From contig OX457064.1 in the NCBI GenBank assembly GCA_949752795.1, positions 42,218,368-42,282,367 of the forward strand: 64,000 nucleotides of DNA, in the 5' to 3' direction. Origin of the DNA: Hyperoodon ampullatus. Taxonomy: Eukaryota; Chordata; Mammalia; Artiodactyla; Ziphiidae. Under the pieces are notes generated by a model. It was not told where the DNA came from. It ran no database searches and was given only the letters and a program-made list of their open reading frames with translations. Shown piece after piece: positions 47,953-60,274 of the stretch (positions are counted from its first letter, which is position 1; each line of letters opens with the position of its first letter). Both the position numbers and the translations under genes were made by a program.

Positions 47953-48183
47953 TACCAAATGTAAAATAGCTAGCTAGTGGCAAGCAGCCGCATAGCAGAA
48001 GGAGATCAGCTCGGTGGTTTGTGACCACCTAGAGGGGTGGGATAGGGAGGGTGGGAGGGAGATGCAAGAGGGAGGAGATATGGGGATATATGTATATGTA
48101 TAGCTGATTCACTTTGTTATACAGCAGAAACTAACACACCATTGTAAAGCAATTATACTCCAATAAAGATGTTTAAAAAAAAC
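47953..48183 (+). mobile_element. Young LINE-1 3' end
   Basis: CCAAATGTAAAATAGCTAGC, AGATCAGCTCGGTGGTTTGTG, CACCTAGAGGGGTGGGATAGGG, AGCTGATTCACTTTGTTATACAGC, and CCATTGTAAAGCAATTATACTCC, ending in an A tail. 5'-truncated cetartiodactyl LINE-1 with duplications GGTGATGTAC at 47943-47952 and 48184-48193. Confidence 0.95.
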
Positions 48184-48193
48184 GGTGATGTAC

Positions 48194-48969
48194 AGTATAA
48201 GTAGTCTGTGAATCAGAAGGGAATTTTTTGAGTTGGCTGGTCACAGAAGATATGATAGCAGCCAGGGCAAGCAGGGGAAATTCTGCTCCTGAATGGAAAG
48301 ATCTTGGTAGAGTCGTCAGCCTCACTTAGTTGGGAATATTACTTTAACTCTTAGTTGGGAATATTACTTTAACTCTAACTGTTGGGAAGCCATCCAACAA
48401 CCAGACCACTGATTTCATCCAGTTCCTTCCACTAAGAAGAGCAATTGTGGAATGTTTCAGGCTCAGAAAGACATGTGACTCAGAATCTCTGGGAACAACA
48501 ACAACTGAAAAATGTAGCTAGGCCAGTAAAGACATCGATGGCTATAGAACAAACATCAAAAGCCCATTTAAAAACAACAAAAACAAAACTCATTTGAGGT
48601 CATGCAGAAGCAAACAACCTTCTATGACTTAAAAGAACATTCAAAGATCACACTGATAAAGAAAGAAAGCTGCCAATTTGAGAATTTTTCATTAATACCT
48701 TATATTTATTTTTCTAGATAAAAACATGCGCAATTAATGTTAATCATTATGTTAAGCAGTGTTCTTTCAAAGAGCAAGTGTGCTTAAGTTCCATTCTATG
48801 TGCTTTACTTTTGAAACTGTGTAGACCACACCCACACAACTCTCACACTAAGCAGTGTTTCTCCTCCTTCCTTAACGTGGCACAAGTCTAGAATAACAAG
48901 CAATTGATTCTAGGAGATTTAATACACACACACGTATACGTATATATACATCTCTTGCTCTTCCCATTT
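48194..48969. other. Unassigned non-coding DNA
   Basis: No gene recognised; contains the 25-bp tandem duplication at 48325 and a short CA/TA tract at 48926-48955. Confidence 0.4.
48325..48374 (+). repeat. Exact 25-bp tandem duplication
   Basis: A 25-base unit starting CTTAGTTGGGAATATTAC is repeated head to tail without change at 48325-48349 and 48350-48374, followed by a partial echo (CTAACTGTTGGG). Confidence 0.95.
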
Positions 48970-49146
48970 GTGCATAATAGTAGCAGTAGCTAGAAGTGAT
49001 CTGTGGTACGAGTATTTACACCATGGAAACTGGAAAAATGCTATAAATCAGGGCTCCTTTTCTTAGTGTTGGTGGTCTCACATGCGCACACACACACATC
49101 AACACACCATTGATTATATTCCTCTTCCTGTAGAAGAAAGTGTATC
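48970..49146 (+). repeat. Dispersed pair, copy B
   Basis: Counterpart of 46551-46723 in the same direction, 2.4 kb away. Differences are spread along the length, with a CA microsatellite expanded where copy A has CACCCACCCCCC. Divergence suggests age similar to the other old repeats. Confidence 0.85.
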
Positions 49147-49245
49147 TCTATATATACATATATACATATACATGTATGTATTCACACATGTATACACAGA
49201 CATACATATATGCACACATGCATGTACATGTATGTCTGTATTTAT
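49085..49245. repeat. CA/TA/TG-rich simple sequence
   Basis: CACACACACACATC at the left edge, then from about 49147 a tract of ATATATACATATATACATATAC, ATGTATG and CATGCATGTACATGTATG units. It produces two spurious overlapping frames of 60-65 codons. Confidence 0.9.
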
Positions 49246-51024
49246 GGATAATGTATGTTTATAATTTAGCATTTCTGAAATCTATATACATCAATAATAT
49301 GTTCATTTATTGTAATTTTTCTCTAAACCACTGCTAATAAATTATCACATCTTATAATCAATGCTGCTATAAAAATGAAGGAAATGTGTTAAATATTCTT
49401 ATATGCGTCTTAACCTTTCAACCCGTATTTTAGTGACACAAAAACAAAATTATGAATTGATTATTTGTATTTAAATAGAAGCATATTAAAATCATTTTGC
49501 ATTCTTCCAATATATCCAGGTATTTAAGAATATAAAAAAAGGTGTTTCCTTTGTTTGGTAACTAAAATGTATCTGAAGGAATACTTTGATTTTTTAAATT
49601 TAAAAACTGTTCACCTTGTGATCAGTAAGGTTAAACTTTCAAGAAATTGTCTAAAATAAGAAACACTTATTGAAAGAATCATTTTTGTTAGTGAACATTC
49701 CTTTTTGAGAAATTATTTTTGTAAATATGAAAGGCTAACTAGTTTGATCTTTAACAATCATATGTGCCATATTATGAGTAAAGCTTCAAAGCTGTGTTTT
49801 TGTACTTTTACCTATTAACTCACTCAGTGCACAGATTTTCTTCTGTGACCCAGATGCTAATAATGAAGAGAACAGTTACATAACTGACAAGTACTAAAAC
49901 AGAACCAGGAGAGTAAAAGGGTATAAATTTCTGCATTTTTACCCTGCTTTTTAGGCCAGTAGTAGAGCTATCCATACTATAATACTGTCCACCCCAAAGT
50001 ACCTCTAGATCATAAGCTGTCACACATACAACATGGAAAACCATTACAAACAAATTTATAACTAGTTTAACAATAATCGGTCTAATTAGAGTATGTTTTA
50101 AAATAATTATATTTAATACACAGTGTGAACAGGTAGCTCTATCAAACTAGGACATACAATTTTTCTAATCCCTTGTACAATGGAAGAGAGATGTTCAATT
50201 TTTTTAAAACATGGGTGGTAATGTTCATAGTCCATAATATCAAATCCAAAAAAAACCCAGGAAAAATCCCATAAAGAGCTATGAAATAATCTGTTAGTAA
50301 AGATTGAATTACCAGTATTGTTTTTACACTGTATTATGGTCATATGCAGTTCAAGGAACAGAGAGATGAAAGGAATTTTCTGTTTTTAAAATACTTAGAT
50401 GAGAATGTTTCACTGTGTCCATGCTGAAATGCCTGTTCACTCTTGATGGCATTTTTTTGACACTAGATCTCCCTTACATATTCCTAAAATCAAAAAATTT
50501 CTTTACTACCTTAAGAACTAGGTTATTTCTTTTGATTCATTTCTGTTTTTATTTCACTTGTAGATATTTACAAAGTATAATAAAGCTGACCTAATATATC
50601 ATCTTTCATTAATACATTTCCACCAGAAAATTCACACCATGTAATGACTGCACTTATATTTTGTCAGTTTTATAAGTTCAGAACTTTAAGAAATTGCCAC
50701 AGTCCTACATTTATCTGGGAAATCCTCTTGAGTGCACTTAGCTATTAAACCAAAATTTCAGCTGTGTGCATTGAATTAAATGATAAGAGTGATAAATCAA
50801 TTACCACAGAAGAGCTTTTAGTAGATCACATGGTTATGCCACTTTGAATGAGAAGACAAATCACTGACTTTATAAAGCACTAATCAAATCTGAGATATTT
50901 ACAGGGGAAAAAAGTTGAGGGCAAATGTAGATAGAAACAGGGGGCAAATGTGATCACCTGGCAGATGAAAATCTGAAAGTGCAAGACAAAACAGTAAGGT
51001 TGGTGATATCTGCAGTTTCACAAA
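49246..51024. other. Unassigned non-coding DNA
   Basis: AT-rich; no gene or recognised repeat. Minus-strand frames of 76-77 codons at 49820 and 50113 have no motif support. Confidence 0.45.
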
Positions 51025-51090
51025 TTCAGGTTTAAATGTGATAATTATGTAAACACATGAGACAGTGCTTGGAATACAGTAGGCACAACC
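51025..51090 (+). mobile_element. MIR 3' fragment
   Basis: TTCAGGTTTAAATGTGATAATTATG, then ACAGTGCTTGGAATACAGTAGGCAC matches the MIR end (GGATTAAATGAGATAAT ... CAGTGCCTGGCACATAGTAAGC). Confidence 0.65.
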
Positions 51091-54000
51091 GTCTCAGTGA
51101 CTGTGAATGCTTGTGGGTGGAATGAGAGGAAATCATATAAAAATCTAGTTTGAAGTGATGGAAAAAGTCTAATTTCCCCTCCAATGGGCCCACTTCAACT
51201 ACTGAAGTACTAACCATTAGATTCATTCATTGTCTTCAGGGGGAAAAAGTCAGAATTCAAATGCGCTACCCGGGAGAAGCAACATTGCAAACGTTACTCA
51301 ACATGGCATGTTTCACCAGTTGGGCCATCTGCAGAGTTGAAGCCTGAAGAAATGATGGAGAGAGGTGCTTATATAGAGATTTTCTGTAAGAAAATACTAG
51401 AGGTATAGAGGCATTCTGTAAACCCACTGCCTTTATAAGATGCAATAGCCCTATGTTCTCTGACACACACCATCTCTTCATTTCCGTATGCTGCTTTCCC
51501 TTAAACTACACATCTTCTCTGCCTCCAAAGTCATTCTCAAATGTCAGTGGGACCTTAGATTACATATGAATTGTACAAAATGTAAGTGGTAGGAAAAGAT
51601 TAGTAGAGAAAAGAAGGAAGGAGAGGTGGAAGAGCCCGGAAGGTCTGACAACAGAACAATTGAGAAAAGGTACCTATAGGGCCAACCTTAGTGAAAAGTA
51701 ATATTGAAATACATAACAAAGGTGAAAATTAATACAGATATCGGCAGGGTTGTTTTCCTTCTCCCTCCTCCTTTTTCTTTGTTTCTTTTAGCAAATTTGT
51801 TTTGTGTTACACAAAATAATTTTCTGACCTCCTGTTCAATACTTCAGTAAGTGCTTATATTTTTAATCAAGGGAATTGGAACTTGATTTGTGATTCTTTT
51901 TGAATGGGTGCCTTGAGGAGATGAACCCTGTGGAGATGACAGAGGCAGGAGTTTGATATGAGGTACTTATGAAACTCCTGGACCAAACTAACACAAGCTG
52001 TAGAATGGCAGGAAGAAGAGATAGGAGATGAGAACCTGAATTAAGTGCTGGATTAAAGCTGGTCTCTTTCTTTAGGAAACTATCTTCAAGAAAGAAGAGT
52101 AGTGAAAGCAAACAGTAAATTCTTTCACAAAAGCACTTGAATCAGGAAACTGGAAACAGAGTCTTAGGAAAAAAACAAATCTCTACAGGTGATAAAACAG
52201 AGCATGCTAAAACAGTGATTAAAGTTGCTGTGGTAAATGCTAAACCTCAGTCCTCCAAAATCTAAATCTTTACATTTTGCCATTTTAAGTAGGATTACCC
52301 TCAATGAAGTAATAATAGTCATGCTAACAATAGTCAACCCAGTTTTCTAGCATTTTTTCTTCCCTTTTGGGGATTCTCATGTTTCTTAGTGTAAGGCTTT
52401 TGAAGTTGTAATTCAAGGTGAAAGGAAAATTTATTTTGTGATTTTATGTTTTCTGAATTGAATCCAAATTTTATCAATCTATTAACTATACAGAAGTTTG
52501 AATAAAATGAATTGACAGAAACAATCTGGCTATGCCTTATTTCTCCCCGTTGTAAAACTAGTATTACAGCTTAGTGCTACTATTCCTAATTTAAAAAAAA
52601 AGGGATGAAAAACAAATAGCAACATTTATAGTGTTTATTCATACATGTATGTGTTTAGGTATAATGTGTGCATTTATATCTAATATTATATATGTATTTC
52701 TTTTGTGCATGCACCTTGTAACTTTCCTTTTAAATTGAGTCCAAGAAGGCTATGTTGAGTATTTGTTTAATACTTCAAAATAAATAATTCAGTTTTTTAA
52801 CACAGATGGAACTTAAAGGTTGGTCCACAAAGTACCGGCAAATATTACTTCTAATACTCTACATCAAATGGAACTTTTTAACAGAATAATAGAGTCAGTT
52901 TTTAGGAGTGCAAATTCTGCTTTTAATATGATATCCACAGTGAAACAAGTTCAGAAACTACCTAAATTCATCCACTTCAAAATTTAACTATCCGTCAAAA
53001 CTTGTTTGGAACATCAACATTACTTTTAATTTATTGCCAACAATACTTATAACACTTTGCACAGCACATTATAGATGTTTCTCCCATAGTGCATCACCTA
53101 CCACACAAAATAGATCGATGAAAGTGGTTTCACTGCTTTAAATATCAATAAAAGTTGACTTTGGTTTAGACGTTCTAGAACTGTGAACTTTGATGCAATT
53201 TTATTTTTTTGGTTCAATTAAACCATTTGCCTATATTCCCTCATGTGATATTAACTACTGTTATGCATCATTCCAAGTGCATTTTCATATGGCTATCATT
53301 CTAGTTAATTTATCTTATCCCCTAGACAAGAATTAAATATTTATCTACTTAATATTTCTGTTAACTTGCATTCTCAGAAAGGATATGTAAGGTTATTGCA
53401 ATGCCTACCTGTTTCTCAGAAATCTCTCATAAACTTTCCAGTATTATGCAATGAGTCATAATAGATAACATGCTCTTTTGCCCATCTAATATTGATAAAA
53501 TCCTGTCATTTGAACAATTCCTTGCAGTTTCTGAATATTATAGACTATTATACTAATAATAATTTGATATATTAAATTTCACTAATGCTTATGTTTTTTA
53601 TGGTTTATTATAGTACATTTGTTTGAATGTATCCTCATGTTACTCATTACTCAAGTGTGAAAAGATTTTATGTAATAAGTGTACATTACCTTTTAAGAAG
53701 GAATTATGCATTCATTGGAAATATATTTCTGTTAGTCTTAAGGAATGGTAACTATTACATGTCCTGTTGAAATTTTAAGGTTAACCAAACAAGAATGTTG
53801 TGATGATTATTGCCTTATGATCAGAAGTCTGTTATCTGAACAGACTTAAATTCAAGAAGTATAGTGACTGACCAAACTCATGGAGTACTACACTCAGAAT
53901 CAAAGTCTAGATGTGTATTTGACTGAAATGTTGTAGCTTCCAAATGTGATCTTGGTATTCTAGGAATTCCTGTTGAAGAGTCGAATTCAACTTTGAAATT

Positions 54001-55164
54001 CAAACAAATCTCAGTATATACTGAGGGTCCATACTAAGCCTGTCTGAAGGTCTCTCCCAAAGGAATTAGCCTCTTAATTAAAGAGCAATTGCTATTTCCA
54101 AGGATAAACATTCATCATTGGTGGGAAAGAGTAATTTTGAATATTACAAATGTGTTTATTAGTCAGATTTTCCCACACTTAAGCTGCCATTGATGTATAA
54201 CTGTCTTCTAATGCAGTAGTTCCCAATAAACACTGAGAAAAAAATTAATGAGCTCTTCCACTAAAATTCAAGCCAGGCTAAATTTCTCAAACTGGCCACA
54301 AGTACTCACAAGACTATTGAAGTGTGTCCTTGATGGTAATGGAAAAGTACAGAAGGCGTGTAATACACTTTCCTGGAATAAAAAGTTTCCACCTGATGTA
54401 AAGTCATTTAAAGCATCAGTTTCATATTAAAACACTGTTTCATTATGGGTTAGAGTAAACATTTGCATAGATTTTAAAGGTAGAACAAAACTCTAAAGAA
54501 ATCTTAGGTATGTTACTTGCCTCTGCTTGCAGGGAAGTGTTAATGGAAAAATTGGGGGAGCAATGGTCAAGATTAAGAATATCCAACAGCCAACCACGCT
54601 GCCCATGGGAGCAGAGGGTATATTGCTTTTCAGGGTCTGATGCAAATTCAATAGGACAATGAACAGATTGAGATGGAGCTGGTTTCAGCTGCCTCCTCTG
54701 AAGACAAAGTGGGCCATATTCCTTTGTGGTTTCAGTGATCTGATTCTGTGGCCTTTGCGAACTTACTGTGAATATACAGGATCCCGTAGGTTGAAAATCA
54801 GAGCAAAAGAGAAGAATATTTGACATTACATAGTATCCTGGAGAACTAGGTCATGAATGCACACGAAAGACACCTAGAAATCAATGGCTGGAAACTGAGG
54901 GGTTGAAGTAGGAGCTAAACTACTGTAACTATTAGTTGCATCATGGTCCTGAATTCCTATAAACCTATGTGGCCCAGAGCTACACTGATTTCACTGACAC
55001 CTGCAATGAACTTTTCTGAACTGTAGATGCATTGAGAAAACTTTATTATAAATGGGTTATAATAATAGGTACAGATTATATCTTTCTTTTATTACATTAT
55101 CACTGAAGGATTATATTTTCATTAGAGTTAAAGCTGCAAAACGGAGTATCTATTATTGAGTTTC
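51091..55164. other. Unassigned non-coding DNA
   Basis: About 4 kb without a confident repeat. 51470-51545 weakly resembles an L2 3' segment (TTCTCAAATGTCAG). The purine-rich block 51595-51660 is unassigned. A 127-codon minus-strand frame (54443-54826) is the longest frame here that is not in a known repeat; it begins MSNILLFCSDFQ, shows no domain, and its composition is unremarkable, so I do not call it a gene. Confidence 0.45.
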
Positions 55165-55390
55165 CACTCAGTCATTTTATTTATTTGACACCAGTGTTGG
55201 GCACCTATCATGTGCCAGGTGCTGTGGTCAACTCTCAGAACAGGAAATACACATACCCCCCAAAACAAAACAGAAAGAGTAACTCTTGAATTCAACAAGT
55301 TTACAGAAGAGATGTAGACCAGCACACAGAGGAAAACAATACAATTACAACTGATTTAGAAGAATATGGTAATAACTGAGAAAATCTACA
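55165..55390 (-). mobile_element. L2 3' end, minus strand
   Basis: GTGTTGGGCACCTATCATGTGCCAGGTGCTGTGG is the antisense L2 tail motif, followed by diverged copies of the ACAG...GAACAAG and ACAATAAAC blocks (AGAGGAAAACAATACAATTAC). Confidence 0.75.
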
Positions 55391-55689
55391 AGTGTAACTT
55401 AAATTTCACATTCTCCTGGCTGGCTGCAATGACAGAAATATCTCCTGGAAAGGCCCAACAATATCTCTTAGAAGTGATCGCCCACCACATAAGCAAGAGG
55501 AGGATGCATAGCTGATAGCTAAGCATATTTCCTTTCCTACTGTTGGGAAATACTTATCAGGCTGTGCCGTTGCTAAGGTGTTGAGTTGCTCAAATGTCTT
55601 TCATGAGTTATTTGACAACTATCCTATCACTGATACAGGAAATTAGTTGAAAACCATAACCTACAATCCAATCTGATTAAAGTTTAATG

Positions 55690-55850
55690 TAGAAGTTAGA
55701 AGATTTGGATTTGACACCAAGTTCATTGTCAAGTTGACCTTTTGATATTTGGCAAATATTTTTAATCCTTTTGGTTCCTAGTTTTCCAATTTTCTATTTG
55801 CATTAGATGATGTTTAGGAACTCCTAAAGCTGGAATTCCAGAGCTAATTT
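55690..55850 (+). mobile_element. MIR3/THER-like SINE relic
   Basis: GATTTGGATTTGACACCAAG, then TTGGTTCCTAGTTTTCCAATTTTC, then TTAGATGATGTTTAGGAACTCC and AAAGCTGGAATTCC match the CTCAGTTTCCTCATC... TAGATGATCTCTAAGG...CCAGCTCTGACATTC pattern of the MIR3 branch. Confidence 0.6.
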
Positions 55851-56078
55851 AAGAAAAGGTTTCTATAAAGATTCAATTACATGACTAATTTTTAAAAGGT
55901 TTAGTCGATAACAGTCAAGAGCCAATTTATCTGATAAAAGCATGTTAACTATACCTAGGTTATATACACTTTAGCACAGAACTTGTTTGAAAACAAGTCT
56001 AGAGACAGGGGAAGATCTTCTAGGTTTCATACTGTCCAAATTATAATAATCATGAAAATAACTTACATTTACCAAGAA

Positions 56079-56265
56079 AAGTGGTTCTCAGACTTTAACG
56101 TGCATCAGAATCACCTAGAACTTTGTTTAAACACAGATCACTGAAGCCCAATCCCAGAATTTGTGGTTCAGCAGGTTTGAGATGGGGCCAGACTGGGAAC
56201 TAACAAGTGCTCAGGGGATACTGACTGTAACGGTCCAGGTACTACTACACTTTGGGAACTACCGA
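56079..56265. mobile_element. MER5-type hAT-Charlie DNA transposon
   Basis: AGTGGTTCTCAGACTTTAACGTGCATCAGAATCACC at the left and CTACACTTTGGGAACTACCG at the right form the typical imperfect terminal inverted repeats. Internal CACAGATCACTGAAGCCCAATCCCAGAATTTG and GTTCAGCAGGTTTGAGATGGGG match MER5A. About 187 bp, non-autonomous. Confidence 0.9.
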
Positions 56266-56995
56266 CTATGAGTATTATTGCTAGATATTCAACTTACTCT
56301 GAACAATTAAAAACACAAACTTAAATATTATTATTATTTCCTCATGTTTCATAAATATTCACACAAATACATATCATATACATATACAACACAAATGTAT
56401 ATATCTCTGTATTTGTGTTTTAATATCATATATTTAGTTTTAAAAATTTTAACCACACAGGGTCCAATTTGTAAATAATATATGCTCAGTTAGTGTTTGC
56501 TGTTAATTAAAATAGTTCCTAAATGTAAGATTCATAAGGGATACTCGCCTGCAAAGCTATGATACTGTCATGATATACTACTCTGTGAGTACAGAAAGTA
56601 CCAATTCTTATTTTTCATGCTTACATGGGAGTCTAAATATAACCTATCTCCTGAAAATATCTCATCAAGTTGAGAAAGAGAAAATTTTCATTTTATTTAT
56701 GTTTCTGACTTTGTAACTTTTATTTTTTTTATAAATCCAATCATCTCTATGTAACTCTGAATGATTTTTAAGGTAAGACTGAAATAAGTCATATGTCAAA
56801 GTGAATGAGTAATCATTCTCTTAATGACCTATTTAGTATCTTCTAATTTTTGTATATAATAGAGTTTTTATAGGAGGCACTCAGATATTGGATTGTTGGC
56901 ATGTCTAAGAGTTTAATAAACCTGAAAATTTACAGTATCAAATGCCCAATGTTGTTTTGTAATTTTTCTGGAGCACTGGTTATAAAAACTCTTAT
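56266..56995. other. Unassigned non-coding DNA
   Basis: AT-rich; includes a CATATA/ACACAAA tract near 56350-56405. No gene recognised. Confidence 0.45.
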
Positions 56996-57008
56996 AAACC
57001 TCTAGGTC

Positions 57009-57214
57009 GGGCTTCCCTGGTGGCGCAGAGGTTGAGAGTCCGCCTGCCGATGCAGGGGACACGGGTTTGTGCCCCGGTCTGGGAGGATCCCACATGCCGC
57101 GGAGCGGCTGGGCCCGTGAGCCATGGCCGCTGAGCCTGCGCGTCCGGAGCCTGTGTTCCGCAACGGGAGAGGCCACAACAGTGAGAGGCCCGCATACCAC
57201 ACACACAAAAAAAC
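57009..57214 (+). mobile_element. CHR-1-type tRNA-derived SINE, full length
   Basis: Complete forward copy: GGGCTTCCCTGGTGGCGCAG, B-box-like GGGTTTGTGCCCC, GGATCCCACATGCCGCGG, GTGAGCCATGGCCGCTGAGC, GCCACAACAGTGAGAGGCCC, and a tail that begins ACACACAC before the A-run. Thirteen-base duplications AAACCTCTAGGTC are exact at 56996-57008 and 57215-57227. Frames of 68-126 codons on both strands are SINE by-products. Confidence 0.98.
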
Positions 57215-57227
57215 AAACCTCTAGGTC

Positions 57228-59461
57228 TGCATTTGTGTGTGTGCATCTCATATTTAGACTAGATATACCCATGCATTTACATAATTACACAAATAAATTA
57301 AAAGAGAAAAATGAAAAAAAATATTTGAAATCTTTCCAAGAAGTCTGTTTACACTGTAATATAAAACAATACATCAGAAGTACCTCCTACCTTTATAATT
57401 TTCTTATGTTTGTACATTTGTCTTATTTTTCATATCAGCAGCTCTGATTTATCCATTTGAAATTTTTATGTTATTTCATTTTTTGTTGTTTATTATCGGC
57501 ATGTATTTGTGGAAAATTTTCTTTGGAGTTTTTTTTTTAATTGACAAGATTTCATCCTGGTTTGTTAAAGAGAACCAGCTGTTTTCTTGAAAGATAATTT
57601 TCTAAAGCTGTGTGTGCCATAATTACACTGCAATTACACAGCAATATCCATAAAAGCAGATGAAGATTCTATGTGTCCTTTTACCTCATTAGAAGTTGCA
57701 AAAATGATAAATGCAGTCTATCTTAGTTTGACTATTGCCCTCTATTGGCAAATTCAAGTTCTGGCATAATCCAAAAGATAGCAATAAAAACAGACTTGTT
57801 TTTTTTCTTTTAAAACAACAGTAACATCTTGGGTCACAAGGCAACCCCATCAAAAGTTTTAAAAACTCTTTTACAATTAGAATTTAAAACATACCTTTAA
57901 AACCTAGGTATTGAGGGAAAAAAAATCACTTAAGCTAATGATATGTGAATTGGGGCTTCTTTCCAGCACCAAATTGCAGTGCACGGGATCTTTTCTCCCT
58001 CACTCAAAATCTGCTTAAATCACGCCCCTCTTTTCAGCAGAAAATCAGTTGGATCTTTTCCTGTTCCCAGCATGCATCCTCTTCTTTGAGACAATCCTCT
58101 CTAAGAAAATTGAGATTTTTAAGTCTCTCATCATTTCCGAAATCAGAAATTAATCTTACCTTTAATATCATAGTGATTTTTTTTAAAACTTGAATATTTA
58201 GTCGTGGGCAGAAGAAAAATTCATTTCTAATAAATTGCTGAGGGTTTTCATTTTAAGTCAATAATGTTTTACGTATTTGAGAAGGAAGATGTAAGAAAGC
58301 CAGCTCTAAAAAGCTTTGCTAAAACTATCTCCAGCATTGCAACATTTAAGTGAGTTCTGTGGTGGGAAAGGTGTACATGTACAAATAAACACCATCTTTT
58401 TATGTACATTTGGTTCTGATTGGCAGCTGGGGAATATAGTATTTTAATAATATTTATTTTGGCAGAAATGGCAGGAAGTAATCTAGTTTTGCAGCCAGCT
58501 AGGCAACTGGAGAAAACAAATCTTCTATGAGTCTTTTTATGACCATCTAGGAATCAGAACTTTTAACAGACTTGAACATTTTTAAAAGTCAAAATAAATT
58601 TTTTTCTAAATTTTACTTTTACTATTTACACGAGGGTAGGCTGCTATCTTTTCATTTAATATTTTTAATGTAATTGCTGGCTGGGCAGCAAACTTAGATA
58701 AGTTTAGCTGCAAAGTTTCTGGATTGATGTGAGATTTAGGAGTTGAGAATTAAAATTAGTTCGTTTCTTTGCCAACACTAACATAAATCTTGGAGCACAT
58801 TTCCTCAGATGCACTAAAATGGTGACAGCTTAGATAACCACTGGGGAAGTTTTCTGTACGAGAGCTCAGATTCATTTAACAACTTTGGCTTAGCAGGATC
58901 CCACCTCGGTTGCCTCTTCCTTTGTTTAATTAATAACACTATTGCCTCTTGGAGAAGAAGATTTATCTCACAAAACAAATTTCAGGCAGAACCCATAGTT
59001 TTACAGAAAAGAAAAAAAATTATATGCTTGTAATGGCTTGTCCTATTTCTTGTTCGACTCTTTTGCCAAATGCCTGTTTGCACCTATAGAACATTCCTGA
59101 AGTGAAACATAACTGCATAATTGATGGCTCTTCTCCTTTCTAGCGATTTTAGTCACTGACTGTGAACCAGTGTTGATTAGTCTTTAGCAGCTGACAAAAC
59201 TGTGCAGGTTGCACATTCAGAAAATAACCTGCCCAGTTGTCATGACAAGCGCCTGGTAATGGACAGGTTTGGACTCTTCACTATTTAACCTGTTAGTAGA
59301 GAAAAGAAATCCCTTTCCTCTTTCACTTCTGGATTGGCTTCTTTCATAATGTTAATATTTCAAAACCATATTTCACGCGCATTTTACTTATCCTTTGTCA
59401 TTGTTACTCTTGGTATACTGATATTCTGATTAACCAAAAAAATCACTTGACAAATATACAA
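57228..59461. other. Repeat-poor 2.2-kb block
   Basis: No mobile element or gene recognised. It holds a CTCF-like motif at 57736-57750 and runs of mixed composition that look less worn than the repeat-filled neighbours, but conservation cannot be judged from one sequence. An 82-codon frame at 57945 is unsupported. Confidence 0.45.
57736..57750 (-). promoter_or_regulatory. Possible CTCF-binding motif
   Basis: Plus strand TGCCCTCTATTGGCA; its complement TGCCAATAGAGGGCA fits the CTCF core (CCASYAGRGGGC) at most positions, with A in place of the first G/C. It lies in a repeat-poor block. A motif match alone is weak evidence, since such matches arise by chance. Confidence 0.3.
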
Positions 59462-59682
59462 TTATTATTTATCCATTCATTTTCTTCATTAAACAGCTAT
59501 GTATTGAATTCTTACTATGGGCCAGACACAATCATACATGCTATAGATATTACCACAAATGAAACAAACTCTCTACCACCATGGAACTTATCTTCTACTG
59601 GATGTAGTCAGAAAATAGTCAATTGAGCATTTACCACATCAAGTGGTGCCGGCTCTTAAAAGAAAAAAATAAAGCAGAGTAT
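59462..59682 (-). mobile_element. L2 3' end, minus strand
   Basis: ATTGAATTCTTACTATGGGCCAGACACAATC, TACCACAAATGAAACAAACTCTC, CATGGAACTTATCTTCTACTGG, then GAAAAAAATAAAGCAG follow the antisense L2 tail through its AAGTGCTATGAAGAAAATAAA block. Confidence 0.75.
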
Positions 59683-60274
59683 ATCCTTTAGGGTTCAAGC
59701 AAGGAAGGAAAACTGCTATGCATGATGTAGATGCAAGGGGCTTATTATAGGGACTTAACTTAAAATACTTGACCTTACAAAATTATGATGCTGGTAAGGA
59801 ATCTATTCAAGGACACTGCCCTTGTGTCTGGAGGTGGATCTAAAGTCTCCATTGGTCTTCAGTGCTAGCAGTTGGGAAGAAAATCTAGATATGAGGCAGA
59901 GGAGAGAAAAGACAGACTAAAATCCCTTAGACACACAGGAACACATGAGAACATCCTGGAACATGAGTTTGTCTCCCAGTACTTTCAACCTGGGTCACCT
60001 GCAAAAGGAGGTGGCATGCTTCTCCCATGGCCATGCACAGCTGCCTGGCCCAGGACTTAGATGGTGACTGGTGGAGGTAGGGGAGCCAGCTGCAGCAGCC
60101 CTGGCAACATACACTGACTTTTCATGTGCAGAGACTACTGATTCATTTCTACCTTTCAAATCTCACAGTTTCTCTTGGGGCCAATCCTAACCCATAATCA
60201 TATGGGTAAGGGAATTCTGAGAGGCATAGGACTAGCTTAGCTGAGTTGCCACAGCACAAAACCGCATGCAGGAA
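59683..60274. other. Unidentified GC-richer segment between two L2 pieces
   Basis: Differs from its surroundings in base composition (for example GGAGCCAGCTGCAGCAGCCC near 60080) and matches no family I can name with confidence. The end CTTGGGGCCAATCCTAACCC near 60176 resembles text found in some old mammalian LTRs. A 62-codon frame (59872-60060) is unsupported. It could be an old LTR or another insertion into L2. Confidence 0.35.

Noticed and set aside
52801..52860. Mariner/MADE1-like start (AAAGGTTGGTCCACAAAGTACC)
   Set aside because: Resembles the left end of a mariner element for only a few bases; no matching inverted right end was found.
54443..54826. 127-codon minus-strand frame outside recognised repeats
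   Set aside because: No motif, signal peptide or family resemblance is visible, and one frame of this size is expected by chance in 64 kb. Left as a note in the surrounding entry.
57067..57447. 126-codon plus-strand frame
   Set aside because: The first third is the CHR-1 SINE body and the rest is AT-rich flank; no domain or splice evidence.
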